DNA of 64,000 nt from a virus, in the IMG/VR virus record IMGVR_UViG_3300021964_000023, positions 1 through 64,000 of that record. One strand, 5' to 3'. The notes under the pieces were generated by a model, which worked only from the letters and a program-made list of their open reading frames with translations, had not been told where the DNA came from and ran no database searches. This document shows positions 10,101-18,750 of the stretch, in pieces. The position numbers were made by a program, and so were the translations under genes. Each line of letters starts with the position of its first letter. Position 1 is the first letter of the stretch.

Positions 10101-13100
10101 GATTCTACTGAAGGTGATCTGACAACTGTATCATCCTATGATCAGTTTGATTATTGTGATCTACCACTTCTCAAAGATAATACAAGATTAACTGATGTTA
10201 TTGATATTAGACCTAGAGTAAGGCAGTTTGATTCCAATTCAAGTTCTGTATCTCCTTTTGAGTTCAATTCAAGAACTTTTGAAGATGGAACAAACTCTGC
10301 TAAAAATATTCTTGCATCCGATGAGTCTATTCTAATCACCTATGGACACTACTTGCCTAGAATTGATAAGATTTACTTCAATCCAGATGGAGGATTCCAG
10401 TTACTGAAGGGTGTTGCTAGTGAATCTCCTCTTCCACCTCTTCCTATTGAGAATGCTCTGGAAGTTGCAACAATTAGTCTTCCACCATATATCTGTAACG
10501 CAGAGAATGTAAGCATTTCTCTGAAGTCACATAAGAGATACAGAATGCAAGATATTGCACTTCTGGAAGATAGGATAAAAAATCTTGAGTATTATACTGC
10601 ACTATCTCTGCTTGAAGCAAAGACTGAAGCACTGATCATTCCAGATGAAACTGGTCTTACTAGATTTAAATCTGGTATTTTTGTTGATAATTTTACAACT
10701 ACTCAGAATCAACTCAAAGCTGGTAATATTACCAACTCCATTGATCCAGTTAATACTGAACTGAGACCTTCTCACTTCACAACTGAAGTTGATATGCTGA
10801 TCGGTTCTAGATCTCTGATCGGTATTGGAACTACAGCAAATCCAAATGTAAGTCCTGCATTTGTAACTGACATTGTTGGTTCTAACTACAGAAGAACTGG
10901 TCAAGTAATTACTATTAACTATGTTGATAGTCTTGAAATTCAGAATCCATTTGCAACAAGAGTTGAGAACGTAACTCCATATCTGGTTACAACTTACACT
11001 GGTAATATTGAACTCTTCCCAACCTCGGATATCTGGATTGACCAAGTAAGATTGGCACCACAAAGAATCAATGTAGATGATTATACTCAGACCAGATTAC
11101 AACTTGAGTTTGCTGGTTATGACGCCCAAAGTGGTCTTGGACCTGTGCGTTGGGGTGCTTGGGCAGCAACATGGACTGGATCCAGTTCTACGTCTACAAG
11201 CAGCACAGTTCAAACTGGTAGTAGTTCGGTACAAAGTGGTAGAACAATCACTACCACTAACCAATTAAGAACTACCACGGTAACGACAACAACTAGAACT
11301 GGTACTGAAAATAGATCTGGAGAGAGACTTAGAGTTTCTGAGCAGACTGAAACTATCAATGAAGGTGATAGAGTTGTAAGTTCGGATGTGATCGCATTTA
11401 TGAGATCACGTAACGTTGAATTTACTGGTAGAAAGTTCAAACCAAGAACTAGAGTATATGGATTCTTTGATGGAATTAATGTAAATAACTTCATTGTTCC
11501 AAAACTAATTGAAATCAGAATGATCAGTGGATCGTTCTCTGTTGGAGAGACTGTAACTGGTTCTATGCCAACTAGCTCTACTCCTATTGTTGGTGGAGCA
11601 TCTCCAACAATTTCGTTTAGAGTCGCTCAGTCTAACCATAAGTATGGACCAATTAATGCACCAACAGATACATATACAATTAGTCCATATGATGAGAATT
11701 ATACAATTCCCGAAAACTATTCCAGTTCTTCCATTATTCTTAACGTAGATACTAGAACTCTCTCTGAGAGTAATCAGTCTCGCTATAGTGGTTGGATAAG
11801 ATCTGGTATGCGCCTCAGAGGTGCTACAGGTGAAGCAGAGGTTACAGATGTTAAATTGGTAACGGATAGAATCGGTACTGTTATTGGTACATTCTTCATT
11901 CCAAATCCAAATAACCCAACCAACCCAACTTTTGAAGTAGGTACAAAGGTATTCAGACTTACTAGTAGTTCTGTAAATAGTACTCTTGGTGGTCTTACAG
12001 ATACTAGTGGAGAAGAAGCATACTTCGCATCTGGTACTTTGAATAATGTCCAAGAGACTATCAGATCCACCAGAAAACCAAGATTTGAGAGAGTAGCAGC
12101 ATCCGAAAGTAGACCTGCAACCGATGTACAAGTAACGACAGCAATTACTAATAGCACTTCAACTAGTGTTACGGTTCTACCGCCTCCACCGCCACCTCCA
12201 CCACCACCACCACCGCCACCAAGGCCAAGACCTTCGGCACCTCCTCGCCCTGCGGTAAGACCTAGACCAGCACCTCCGCCACGTCCAGCACCTCCGCCAC
12301 GTCCCCCTAGACCACCAAGACCCCCACGTCCACCTCGTCCTCCACGTCCACCGAGACCACCCAGAAGAGGTAAAGACCCCTTGGCACAATCGTTCTCGAT
12401 TGTTGATGATCCAGGAGCATTTGTAACCGAGGTTGAAGTATTCTTCAGAACGAAGGATCCACTTCTACCTGTCACGGTACAATTGAGACCGATGGTAAAT
12501 GGTTATCCTTCTAACCAAATATATCCATTTGGTGAGGTAATTCTTGAATCTGATCAAGTTGAAGAATCTTTTGATGCAACAATTCCTACAACTGTAGTAT
12601 TCCCAGCACCAGTTTATCTGAATGGTGGAACAGAGCATTGTGTTGTTCTTCTCTCGCAGTCTAATGAATACACCGTCTGGATCTCCAGAATGGGTGAAGT
12701 TGATGTAAGCACACTGCTACAAGCAGAGTCTAGACAAGTTCTCGTATCTGCACAACCACACCTTGGATCTCTGTTTAAATCTCAAAATGGTTCCACTTGG
12801 AATGCATCTCAGTATGAGGATCTTAAGTTTAGTCTTTATACTGCAGGTTTTGATGAATCTGCTACGGTATCTTTCTTCAATCCAGAACTTGCTAAAGGTA
12901 ATCAACAGATTGCAAACCTCACTAAGGACGCCTTAGAGTTTGAATCTAAGCGGGTAATTGTTACTGCTAACGATATTATTGATACATCCAACTTTGTAAT
13001 AGGTAACACTATTGTTCAGAAAGATGCAAATGTAAGTGGTGATTACGTTGGCGCTGGTGGATCTGCAACAGGAGATCTTACCATTATCAATGCTGGTATT

Positions 13101-14858
13101 GGATATACACCATCTGATGGAAATCAATTCACATTTACTAATGTGCCTTTGGTTACATTCAGTGGTAATGGTAGAAATGCTACTGCCGATATTACAATTG
13201 GCGCTGATGGTTCTATAAATGGTGTTGCTATTGCTGCAACTATTAACTCTGGTGGTTCTGGTTATCAAGTTGGTGATGTATTCACTGTCGGCAACTTTGG
13301 TAATGATCAGTTAGGAAGAAATCTCCAACTATCTCTCAGTAACGTAACTGGCATCAATGAACTGATAATTGACAATATTCAAGGTGAATTTGAAATTAAC
13401 GCAGCAAAACCAATTCAGTATGTAAGTCCATCAACAGGAATTACGACAATGGTTGCTGTTGCTGGTGGTGACATTTCGGTTGATGATTTTGAACTTGCAA
13501 GTCTTGCGGAAGATGGTCTTCATATCAAGGTTAATCATAAAAACCATGGTATGCACTCTACTTTAAATACTGTCAGTATTAGTGGTGTCAAGGGAGATCT
13601 TAAACCAACAACTCTTACCGCAGAATATACAAACTCCGACTCTGGTGCAATCAGTATTGCAAATACATCTGGATTTGCAACATTTGAGAATGTGTCTGTT
13701 GCTTCTACTAATCCTGGTTATGTAATCATTGATGAAGAGATTATCTCTTACACTGGTGTTGAAGCTGGACAATTAATCGGAATTACTAGGGGTGTTGACA
13801 ATACAAGAACATACACCTATCCATTAAAGACATCTATTCAAAAGTATGAAAATAATGGTATTTCTTTAAGAAGAATTAATACTGATCATACATTACAAGA
13901 TGCTCTTGTAAATAGACCAATCACGCTTGATTCTTACTACATTAGAGTCAATACTGCTACTAACGGTGTTGATAGAAGTTCTGGATCTGGTCTTAATAAG
14001 CTTTATATCAATACTACCAAGTCTACTGGTGGAGATTTGATATATGCAACACAAAACATTCAGTATGAAGCAGTGAGACCCATTGTTCAAACAATGGCTC
14101 TTCCAGGAACTTCAATCTCTGCAGAACTTAAGGGTATCTCTGCTACAAGTATAGATGGTAATGAAATCTCATTTGTTGAGACCGAAAAAACCAGTATTAA
14201 TCTTGATGAAGATACCTATCTGCCAGAACCCAGAATGATTGCTTCTAGAGTCAATGAACTTGCTCAACTTAGCAATCTCCCTGGCAATAAGTCTATGGAA
14301 ATGACCTTTACATTGTCTACCGCAAATAGCAATGTATCTCCAATGATTGACCTTGATAGAGTTGGTATGGTTCTGATCTCTAATAGAATCAATGCCCCAA
14401 TCACTGATTATAAGAATGACTCTAGAACAGCATCTCTGAATGAGGATCCAACCGCATTCATCTATGCAAACAAACCAGTAGAGCTCGAGAATCCTGCAAC
14501 TTCCATTAAAGTTCTTCTCGCAGGGTATGTAAATACATACAGTGATATCAGAGCATTCTATTCTATCAGCAATACTCCAGAAGTAGAACCACTCTACTAT
14601 CCATTCCCTGGTTACACCAATTTGGATGTAAATGGTAATATCCTGGACTTTGCAGAGAGCAATGGTTTACCCAATAAGAGAGTTCCTAAGACTGATGTAC
14701 TTGCATCAGACAGTACTAATCTAATCTACAAAGATTATGAATTTAGTATTGATAATCTTCCAGAGTTTAAATACTTTAGTGTAAAACTCGTAGGAACTTC
14801 GACGAACCAGGCGTATCCGCCAAGAATGAGAGACCTAAGAGTTATCGCACTTGCATAG
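7191..14858 (+). CDS. giant DUF4815-type virion protein (baseplate/fibre) with a polyproline hinge
   Basis: 2555 aa. The N-terminus (NVSPYFDDFDPAKNYYRVLF, then PVQARELTSLQAVLQ) is the DUF4815 signature of T4-like tail proteins. Residues 1664-1727 form a proline/arginine tract that opens with 14 consecutive prolines. Directly after it comes DPLAQSFSIVDDPG...EVEVFFRTKD, a block I recognise from cyanophage structural proteins. The part before the tract is Ser/Thr-rich (about 11180-11330). The C-terminal half includes GSGYT-like repeats at 13078-13137 and 13228-13296. It occupies the interval that holds gp9-gp12 and wac in T4, so it may provide baseplate or fibre-attachment functions; the exact role is not established. 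ATG at 7191 with an upstream AAAGGA. Confidence 0.78.
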   Translation: MPQETNLNVSPYFDDFDPAKNYYRVLFKPGLPVQARELTSLQAVLQDQVEQIGTHLFKEGSIVIPGQINYNNTLFAVEVEPEYLGIPIENYADDLVNVYIRGQNSNVLAKIVFYEGTAASERGYYTFFVSYVGAGNNGKDTFDDDETLLLEDNLSTAVVNFQSGQGFANTAPINSTSIGSAVFLTEGVYFLRGTFVKVPSQTLILDAHKSDPSYRVGLEIFEEVISSGQDNTLTDNAKGFNNYAAPGADRLRISALLAKKPLESDKSENFVQLMLIRDGDLQHIQDRTQYNEIAEELARRTYDQSGDFYVKPFSIHARESLDDRKGNNGIFTKDQLTYNSNIPSPDLGTYKISPGKAFIRGFEVDSGTVHYLDFEKTRSIKTLKEQAVNYFTGPTLTLNRTFGAPRIGFSTSSTISLRDSRIGVTSTTAAGKEIGIARVYDYALESGSYSSVASDINEWDITLYDIQPYTEISLNQASTLNVPTYIEGKSSGATAHLRYNSTTGIVTAYGTKGSFLKGEKLVFNGVDDGRISTAVTEYSMADVKSLFSNVGVAQTFNSDVKQYSKLEFSGITISPKSGTAPGISTVTTSEQVFTNLVKSGDLVSFTNNLLGSTSIKTYAKVDSVTDANNIVISGITTVPLINDGGLPTSSINPTDFKILGSRFQSSTDNTLYTPLPKEFISSVDLTKSTISIKREFNVTITANATNTIQAGENETFLAYDEERYVLINAEGGFEELSADKFRYTNGGRELRIFGLSSTGSGRLIATLKKTNVTNKVKNSIKTNSIIVNKSKLSSSGIGSTTLNDGLAYGSYGYGLRVQDKDVCLLEPDVIKVYGVFESSDTGAPVLPSISLFNLNGPTGKTDDFVLGEEIVGQTSGAIALYVEKPNSSSANLVYLNDLRFEIGESILTETTGITGTINDFDQGDENILNRFTLDSGHRETIVDYSRLIRKPNAKAPRRQLRVVFESAEYNDSTEGDLTTVSSYDQFDYCDLPLLKDNTRLTDVIDIRPRVRQFDSNSSSVSPFEFNSRTFEDGTNSAKNILASDESILITYGHYLPRIDKIYFNPDGGFQLLKGVASESPLPPLPIENALEVATISLPPYICNAENVSISLKSHKRYRMQDIALLEDRIKNLEYYTALSLLEAKTEALIIPDETGLTRFKSGIFVDNFTTTQNQLKAGNITNSIDPVNTELRPSHFTTEVDMLIGSRSLIGIGTTANPNVSPAFVTDIVGSNYRRTGQVITINYVDSLEIQNPFATRVENVTPYLVTTYTGNIELFPTSDIWIDQVRLAPQRINVDDYTQTRLQLEFAGYDAQSGLGPVRWGAWAATWTGSSSTSTSSTVQTGSSSVQSGRTITTTNQLRTTTVTTTTRTGTENRSGERLRVSEQTETINEGDRVVSSDVIAFMRSRNVEFTGRKFKPRTRVYGFFDGINVNNFIVPKLIEIRMISGSFSVGETVTGSMPTSSTPIVGGASPTISFRVAQSNHKYGPINAPTDTYTISPYDENYTIPENYSSSSIILNVDTRTLSESNQSRYSGWIRSGMRLRGATGEAEVTDVKLVTDRIGTVIGTFFIPNPNNPTNPTFEVGTKVFRLTSSSVNSTLGGLTDTSGEEAYFASGTLNNVQETIRSTRKPRFERVAASESRPATDVQVTTAITNSTSTSVTVLPPPPPPPPPPPPPPRPRPSAPPRPAVRPRPAPPPRPAPPPRPPRPPRPPRPPRPPRPPRPPRRGKDPLAQSFSIVDDPGAFVTEVEVFFRTKDPLLPVTVQLRPMVNGYPSNQIYPFGEVILESDQVEESFDATIPTTVVFPAPVYLNGGTEHCVVLLSQSNEYTVWISRMGEVDVSTLLQAESRQVLVSAQPHLGSLFKSQNGSTWNASQYEDLKFSLYTAGFDESATVSFFNPELAKGNQQIANLTKDALEFESKRVIVTANDIIDTSNFVIGNTIVQKDANVSGDYVGAGGSATGDLTIINAGIGYTPSDGNQFTFTNVPLVTFSGNGRNATADITIGADGSINGVAIAATINSGGSGYQVGDVFTVGNFGNDQLGRNLQLSLSNVTGINELIIDNIQGEFEINAAKPIQYVSPSTGITTMVAVAGGDISVDDFELASLAEDGLHIKVNHKNHGMHSTLNTVSISGVKGDLKPTTLTAEYTNSDSGAISIANTSGFATFENVSVASTNPGYVIIDEEIISYTGVEAGQLIGITRGVDNTRTYTYPLKTSIQKYENNGISLRRINTDHTLQDALVNRPITLDSYYIRVNTATNGVDRSSGSGLNKLYINTTKSTGGDLIYATQNIQYEAVRPIVQTMALPGTSISAELKGISATSIDGNEISFVETEKTSINLDEDTYLPEPRMIASRVNELAQLSNLPGNKSMEMTFTLSTANSNVSPMIDLDRVGMVLISNRINAPITDYKNDSRTASLNEDPTAFIYANKPVELENPATSIKVLLAGYVNTYSDIRAFYSISNTPEVEPLYYPFPGYTNLDVNGNILDFAESNGLPNKRVPKTDVLASDSTNLIYKDYEFSIDNLPEFKYFSVKLVGTSTNQAYPPRMRDLRVIALA

Positions 14859-14859
14859 T

Positions 14860-15072
14860 ATGGAAAATAGGTATTTTAAGGTTGAGGGTCATAGTTTTCT
14901 TGTTAGAGATTCACAAACAAATGCGATTGTGAATCGCGACAAGCGAGGCTATGACTCATATAAAAATCTTAGAAAGGCAAAAGGTAGAGAAAAAGAGAGA
15001 CTTGATAGATTAGAAAATGATGTAAATGAAATTAAAGATCTCTTAATCCAATTAATAAACAAGGACAAGTAA
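14860..15072 (+). CDS. small coiled-coil protein between the giant tail gene and gp13
   Basis: 70 aa starting at ATG 14860, one base after the stop of the preceding gene; a TTG three codons upstream is less likely. The N-terminal part (RYFKVEGHSFLVRDSQTNAI) looks like a short beta unit. The C-terminal half is charged and heptad-like (REKERLDRLENDVNEIKDLL), predicting a coiled coil. It sits tightly between tail and neck genes and ends on the base before gp13, so it is probably a late-expressed virion or assembly factor. I do not recognise a characterised family. Confidence 0.7.
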   Translation: MENRYFKVEGHSFLVRDSQTNAIVNRDKRGYDSYKNLRKAKGREKERLDRLENDVNEIKDLLIQLINKDK

Positions 15073-15912
15073 ATGGCAACTCCAGCAAGCAGACAAGGAC
15101 TGATTGACTACGCAAAGAGGCAACTAGGTGCTCCTGTGCTGGAGATCAACGTTGCTGATGAACAAATTGATGATATTATTGATGATTCTCTACAATTTTT
15201 TTATGAGAGACATTTTGATGGTGTTGTTCAAACATTTTTAAAGTACGAAGTAACTCAAGCAGACATTGATAGAGCAAGAGCAAAAGTAGGTGGTGTAGGC
15301 ATTGCATCAACTCAAGTAACTGGAACTGTAGGAGGAACACCAACTACATTTAACTTTTATGAAACTGAGAATTTTATTCCAGTTCCTCCTCAAATTATTG
15401 GTATTACCAAAGTATTTCACTTTGAGGGATCTAGCAGTCTTTCCAGTGGAATGTTTAACATTAAATATCAGTTGTTCTTGAATGATCTTTATCATTTTAG
15501 TTCCCTTGAACTCTTAACATATTCTATGGTTAAGAGACAATTGTCTGATATTGACTTTTTGTTGACAACACAAAAACAGATAAGATTCAATCAAAGACAA
15601 GATAGACTTTACATGGATATGGACTGGTCATCCCTCGATCCTGGAGATATCTTAGTCATTGACTGTTATAGACTTCTTGATCCAAATGATTCTCCTGGAG
15701 TATGGAGTGATTCTTTCCTCAAGAAGTATGTTACTGCTGCTCTCAAGAAGCAGTGGGGTCAGAACTTAATCAAATTCCAGGGAGTAAAACTTCCTGGTGG
15801 AACAGAATTAAATGGTAGACAAATTTACGACGATGGTGTGAATGAGCTAAATGCTCTGATAGACAAGATGTCTTCTACATACGAACTTCCACCATTAGAT
15901 ATGATCGGTTAA
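15073..15912 (+). CDS. gp13: neck protein gp13
   Basis: 279 aa (T4 gp13 is 309 aa). It forms part of the head-tail neck and completes the portal vertex after DNA packaging. Visible support: an N-terminal helical region (SRQGLIDYAKRQLGAPVLEI) followed by DEQIDDIIDDSLQFFYERHF, the central DPGDILVIDCYRLLDP block and the C-terminal FLKKYVTAALKKQWGQNLIK helix, all as in cyanophage gp13. Position directly before gp14 and gp15 agrees. The ATG overlaps no upstream gene and follows the preceding stop immediately. Confidence 0.85.
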   Translation: MATPASRQGLIDYAKRQLGAPVLEINVADEQIDDIIDDSLQFFYERHFDGVVQTFLKYEVTQADIDRARAKVGGVGIASTQVTGTVGGTPTTFNFYETENFIPVPPQIIGITKVFHFEGSSSLSSGMFNIKYQLFLNDLYHFSSLELLTYSMVKRQLSDIDFLLTTQKQIRFNQRQDRLYMDMDWSSLDPGDILVIDCYRLLDPNDSPGVWSDSFLKKYVTAALKKQWGQNLIKFQGVKLPGGTELNGRQIYDDGVNELNALIDKMSSTYELPPLDMIG

Positions 15913-15916
15913 TCAT

Positions 15917-17317
15917 ATGGCGTTAAATCCATTCTTTCTCCATGGTTCTTCTGGAGAACAAAATTTAGTTCAAGACTTAGTAAACGAACAACTTAAAATG
16001 TTCGGAGTGGAAGTATATTATCTTCCAAGAGTCTTTCAAAATGAAAAAACTGTCATGGAGGAAGTGTCTCGGTCTGAGTTTACCGCAGCGATTCCTCTTG
16101 AAGCATATGTGGATACATATGAAGGATTTAGTGGTGCAGGAACTTTATTGTCTAAGTTTGGTGTACAAGAAGTTGATGATTTAACCATTATTATCTCAAA
16201 AGAGAGATATGAATCTGTTGTTCAACAACAGGCAGCGTTAATTGATAGAACAAAACTCACATCTAGACCAAAAGAAGGAGATCTCATATATTTTCCACTT
16301 GGTGATAGATTATTTGAAATTAAGTATGTTGAGCATGAAAAACCCTTCTGGCAATTACAGAAGAATTATGTTTATGAGCTTAGATTAGAACTCTTTGCAT
16401 ACAATGACGAGGAGATTGATACTGGAGTCTCTGAGATTGATGATAATGTAATTGATGCTGGTTACATTCAAACTTTCAATATGGTTGGTGTTGGATCTAC
16501 AGCAACTGCAATTACAACCTTGAATGATGGTGTTGTAAGAAGAATACTTGTAAACAGAAGAGGGTCTGGATACACTAGCACACCAAGAGTTGCCATAAGT
16601 TCTGCACCGACATCTGGTAGAACTGCTGTTGGTATTGCCTCAATGATTGGTGGCATTATTGATCTTTGTGATGCAAGTCCAGATAATCTCAGAGTACAGA
16701 AAGTTACCCTTGCAGATCCTGGATTTGGATATACATCTGTTCCTAGAGTTACCTTCCATGGTGGAGAGGGATCTGGTGCTTATGCAACTGCTCAAATAGC
16801 AGATGCTGCCATTGGTATTGTAACTATTACTAGTGGTGGTAGTGGGTATATCAGTATTCCAACTGTCACTGTTGTTGCACCTGGAATTGCAAGTACTACA
16901 ATTGACGCCAAGATTACGGCAAGACTCTCTGGTCTAGGAACAATCACAGAACTTGTGATTGAAGATGCGGGCGGATACTATGAAGGAGTACCAGAAATTG
17001 TAATTTCTGGACCACAAAATACTGTTGGATATGGTACATATCTAACTAATGAAGATGTGGTTGGTTCTGCAAGTAGTGCAACTGGACGGGTTAATTCTTG
17101 GAATTCTGTAACTCAAGTTCTTAAGTTAAAAGATATTGTCGGGGAATTCCAGAGTGGAGAATCTATTATAGGTCAAGCAAGTGGTGCTGCTTACGCAAAT
17201 ATTAACCTAAATACATTTAATGTTCCTGAAGATGGTTACGCGCAGAATGTAACCATTGAACAGGAAGCAGATGCGATTCTTGACTTTAGTGAATCTAACC
17301 CATTTGGCAGCCCTTAG
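15917..17317 (+). CDS. gp14: neck protein gp14 with a repeat insert
   Basis: 466 aa, against 256 aa in T4. The first ~200 residues (FFLHGSSGEQNLVQDLVNEQ, then VEVYYLPR, DRTKLTSRPKEGDLIYFPL and ELRLELFAYNDEEIDTG) are the conserved neck protein that interacts with gp13 and the whisker/collar region. From about residue 207 to 365 there are four repeats of the form 'VTLADPGFGYTSVPRVTF' (16537, 16699, 16817, 16945), which account for most of the extra length. The C-terminus ends with SESNPFGSP. It starts 4 bases after gp13 and is followed by a strong Shine-Dalgarno (AGGAG) before gp15. Confidence 0.85.
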   Translation: MALNPFFLHGSSGEQNLVQDLVNEQLKMFGVEVYYLPRVFQNEKTVMEEVSRSEFTAAIPLEAYVDTYEGFSGAGTLLSKFGVQEVDDLTIIISKERYESVVQQQAALIDRTKLTSRPKEGDLIYFPLGDRLFEIKYVEHEKPFWQLQKNYVYELRLELFAYNDEEIDTGVSEIDDNVIDAGYIQTFNMVGVGSTATAITTLNDGVVRRILVNRRGSGYTSTPRVAISSAPTSGRTAVGIASMIGGIIDLCDASPDNLRVQKVTLADPGFGYTSVPRVTFHGGEGSGAYATAQIADAAIGIVTITSGGSGYISIPTVTVVAPGIASTTIDAKITARLSGLGTITELVIEDAGGYYEGVPEIVISGPQNTVGYGTYLTNEDVVGSASSATGRVNSWNSVTQVLKLKDIVGEFQSGESIIGQASGAAYANINLNTFNVPEDGYAQNVTIEQEADAILDFSESNPFGSP

Positions 17318-17327
17318 GAGATAGACC

Positions 17328-18302
17328 ATGTTTGATCATTTTTATCACCAGATTTTTAGGAAGACGGTGATTGCATTTGGAACCCTCTTCAATGGTATTG
17401 AGATTAATAGGGATGGTGATGAGATCATCAAAGTTCCTCTTGCCTATGGACCTACTCAAAAATTCTTGGCAAGGATTGAACAGCAACCTGATCTGAATAA
17501 ACCCATTCAAATTAGTCTCCCAAGAATGTCATTTGAGTTCACTGGAGTATCTTACGATAATAGTCGTAAGTTAGCGACTACACAAGCATATGCTGTAGCA
17601 CCTAGAACAGATAAAACAGATATTAAAAAAATGTTCTTCCCTGTGCCATACAATATGGCATTTGAGTTGAATATTATGACACTTTTAAATGATGATGCTC
17701 TGCAAATTGTAGAGCAAATTTTACCATACTTCCAACCAAACTTCAATCTTACAATTGATTTGATTGAGTCTATTGGTGAAAAGAGAGACATTCCAATCAC
17801 ATTAGAAAGTGTATCCTTCCAAGATAATTATGAGGGAGATTACACATCGAGAAGAGTACTATTATATACGTTAAAATTTACAGCAAAAACTTTCTTGTTT
17901 GGACCAGTACCAGACAGCAGCAAAGATATCATCAACAGAGTTTCCATTGGTTTGGGTGCTGGAGATCCAAGTCCAGAAGCAACAAGATCTATTATATACA
18001 AAACTCCCGTTGCAACAAAAGCATACAATGGAAACGTTATTACTAATCTTGCAGAGGACCTCTCTGATTCCAGTACCTTAGTTAAGATTAATGACGATCA
18101 AAACATTCCAGTAAGATCTTATATCACTATTGATGATGAGACAATGTATGTTAAGAAAAAAGATGGTGGTGAGTTAACTGTTACTCGTGGAATGTATCGA
18201 ACTACTGCATCTGAACACGTTGAAGGTGCTGGTGTTCTCTTAATTACCAGTGCTGATAATGATTCTGTTCAAGCAGGTGATGACTTTGGATTTAGTGGGT
18301 AA
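17328..18302 (+). CDS. gp15: tail sheath stabiliser gp15
   Basis: 324 aa (T4 gp15 272 aa). The hexameric tail terminator caps the sheath and binds the neck. The N-terminus MFDHFYHQIFRKTVIAFGTL with INRDGDEIIKVPLAYGPTQKF and FLARIEQQPDL is typical of gp15 across T4-like phages. The last ~100 residues, with a DETMYVKKKDGGELTVTRG segment, are an extra beta domain similar to ones in the giant tail proteins (compare VIIDEEIISYTG at about 13725). AGGAG lies six bases before the ATG, one of the strongest ribosome sites in the window. It lies between gp14 and gp16. Confidence 0.87.
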   Translation: MFDHFYHQIFRKTVIAFGTLFNGIEINRDGDEIIKVPLAYGPTQKFLARIEQQPDLNKPIQISLPRMSFEFTGVSYDNSRKLATTQAYAVAPRTDKTDIKKMFFPVPYNMAFELNIMTLLNDDALQIVEQILPYFQPNFNLTIDLIESIGEKRDIPITLESVSFQDNYEGDYTSRRVLLYTLKFTAKTFLFGPVPDSSKDIINRVSIGLGAGDPSPEATRSIIYKTPVATKAYNGNVITNLAEDLSDSSTLVKINDDQNIPVRSYITIDDETMYVKKKDGGELTVTRGMYRTTASEHVEGAGVLLITSADNDSVQAGDDFGFSG

Positions 18303-18307
18303 TTGAC

Positions 18308-18730
18308 ATGAATGATAAATTTAAGGATCTTAACGATACATTTGATGTGGAGGCAGAGATTGTAAAACCAGAGAAGGAGAAGAAGGAGATAACAAGACCT
18401 TCAGAATCTGAAGATGTAACTAAGGATTATGAATACACGAGAGGTAACCTCTATTCCATCATTGAGAAGGGACAAGAGGCGTTGGATACTGCGTTGGAAC
18501 TCGCCCAAGACAGTGGACAAGCAAGACAATTTGAAGTCGTCGGACAGTTAATTAAAAATGTTGCAGATGCGACTGACAAATTACTTGATCTTCAGAAGAA
18601 GTTGAAGGACTTAGACGCCGACGAAAAAGGCCCTACAAACGTAACCAACAATGCAATGTTCTTTGGATCTACTGCAGAGTTATCAAAGATGCTTAAGCAG
18701 CAAGCTAAAAATCTAAACGAAGATAAATAG
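18308..18730 (+). CDS. gp16: small terminase subunit gp16
   Basis: 140 aa (T4 gp16 164 aa). It recognises phage DNA and stimulates the gp17 motor. The central region (YEYTRGNLYSIIEKGQEALD through LKDLDADEK) is helical and coiled-coil-like, as in the oligomerising core of T4 gp16; an acidic/basic charged N-tail and a flexible C-tail flank it. It stands in the right order after gp15, but gp17 is displaced about 4.1 kb downstream by an accessory block. The stop codon TAG is embedded in a late promoter motif. Confidence 0.8.
   Translation: MNDKFKDLNDTFDVEAEIVKPEKEKKEITRPSESEDVTKDYEYTRGNLYSIIEKGQEALDTALELAQDSGQARQFEVVGQLIKNVADATDKLLDLQKKLKDLDADEKGPTNVTNNAMFFGSTAELSKMLKQQAKNLNEDK
18722..18729 (+). 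promoter_or_regulatory. late promoter motif GATAAATA before the accessory block
   Basis: T4-type late core overlapping the gp16 stop; it ends 21 bases before the ATG at 18751. It would allow the accessory block to be transcribed with the head genes. Confidence 0.5.
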
Positions 18731-18750
18731 AAAAAAAGTGTTTTCTAGAG

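Noticed and set aside
10602-12131. Cys/Ser-rich antisense frames across the 2555-aa gene
   Set aside because: Shadows of Thr/Val/Asn-rich coding sequence, with no start signals or motifs.
11783-12475. Gly-rich antisense frame opposite the polyproline tract
   Set aside because: It is the complement of CCN/CGN repeats; no independent support.
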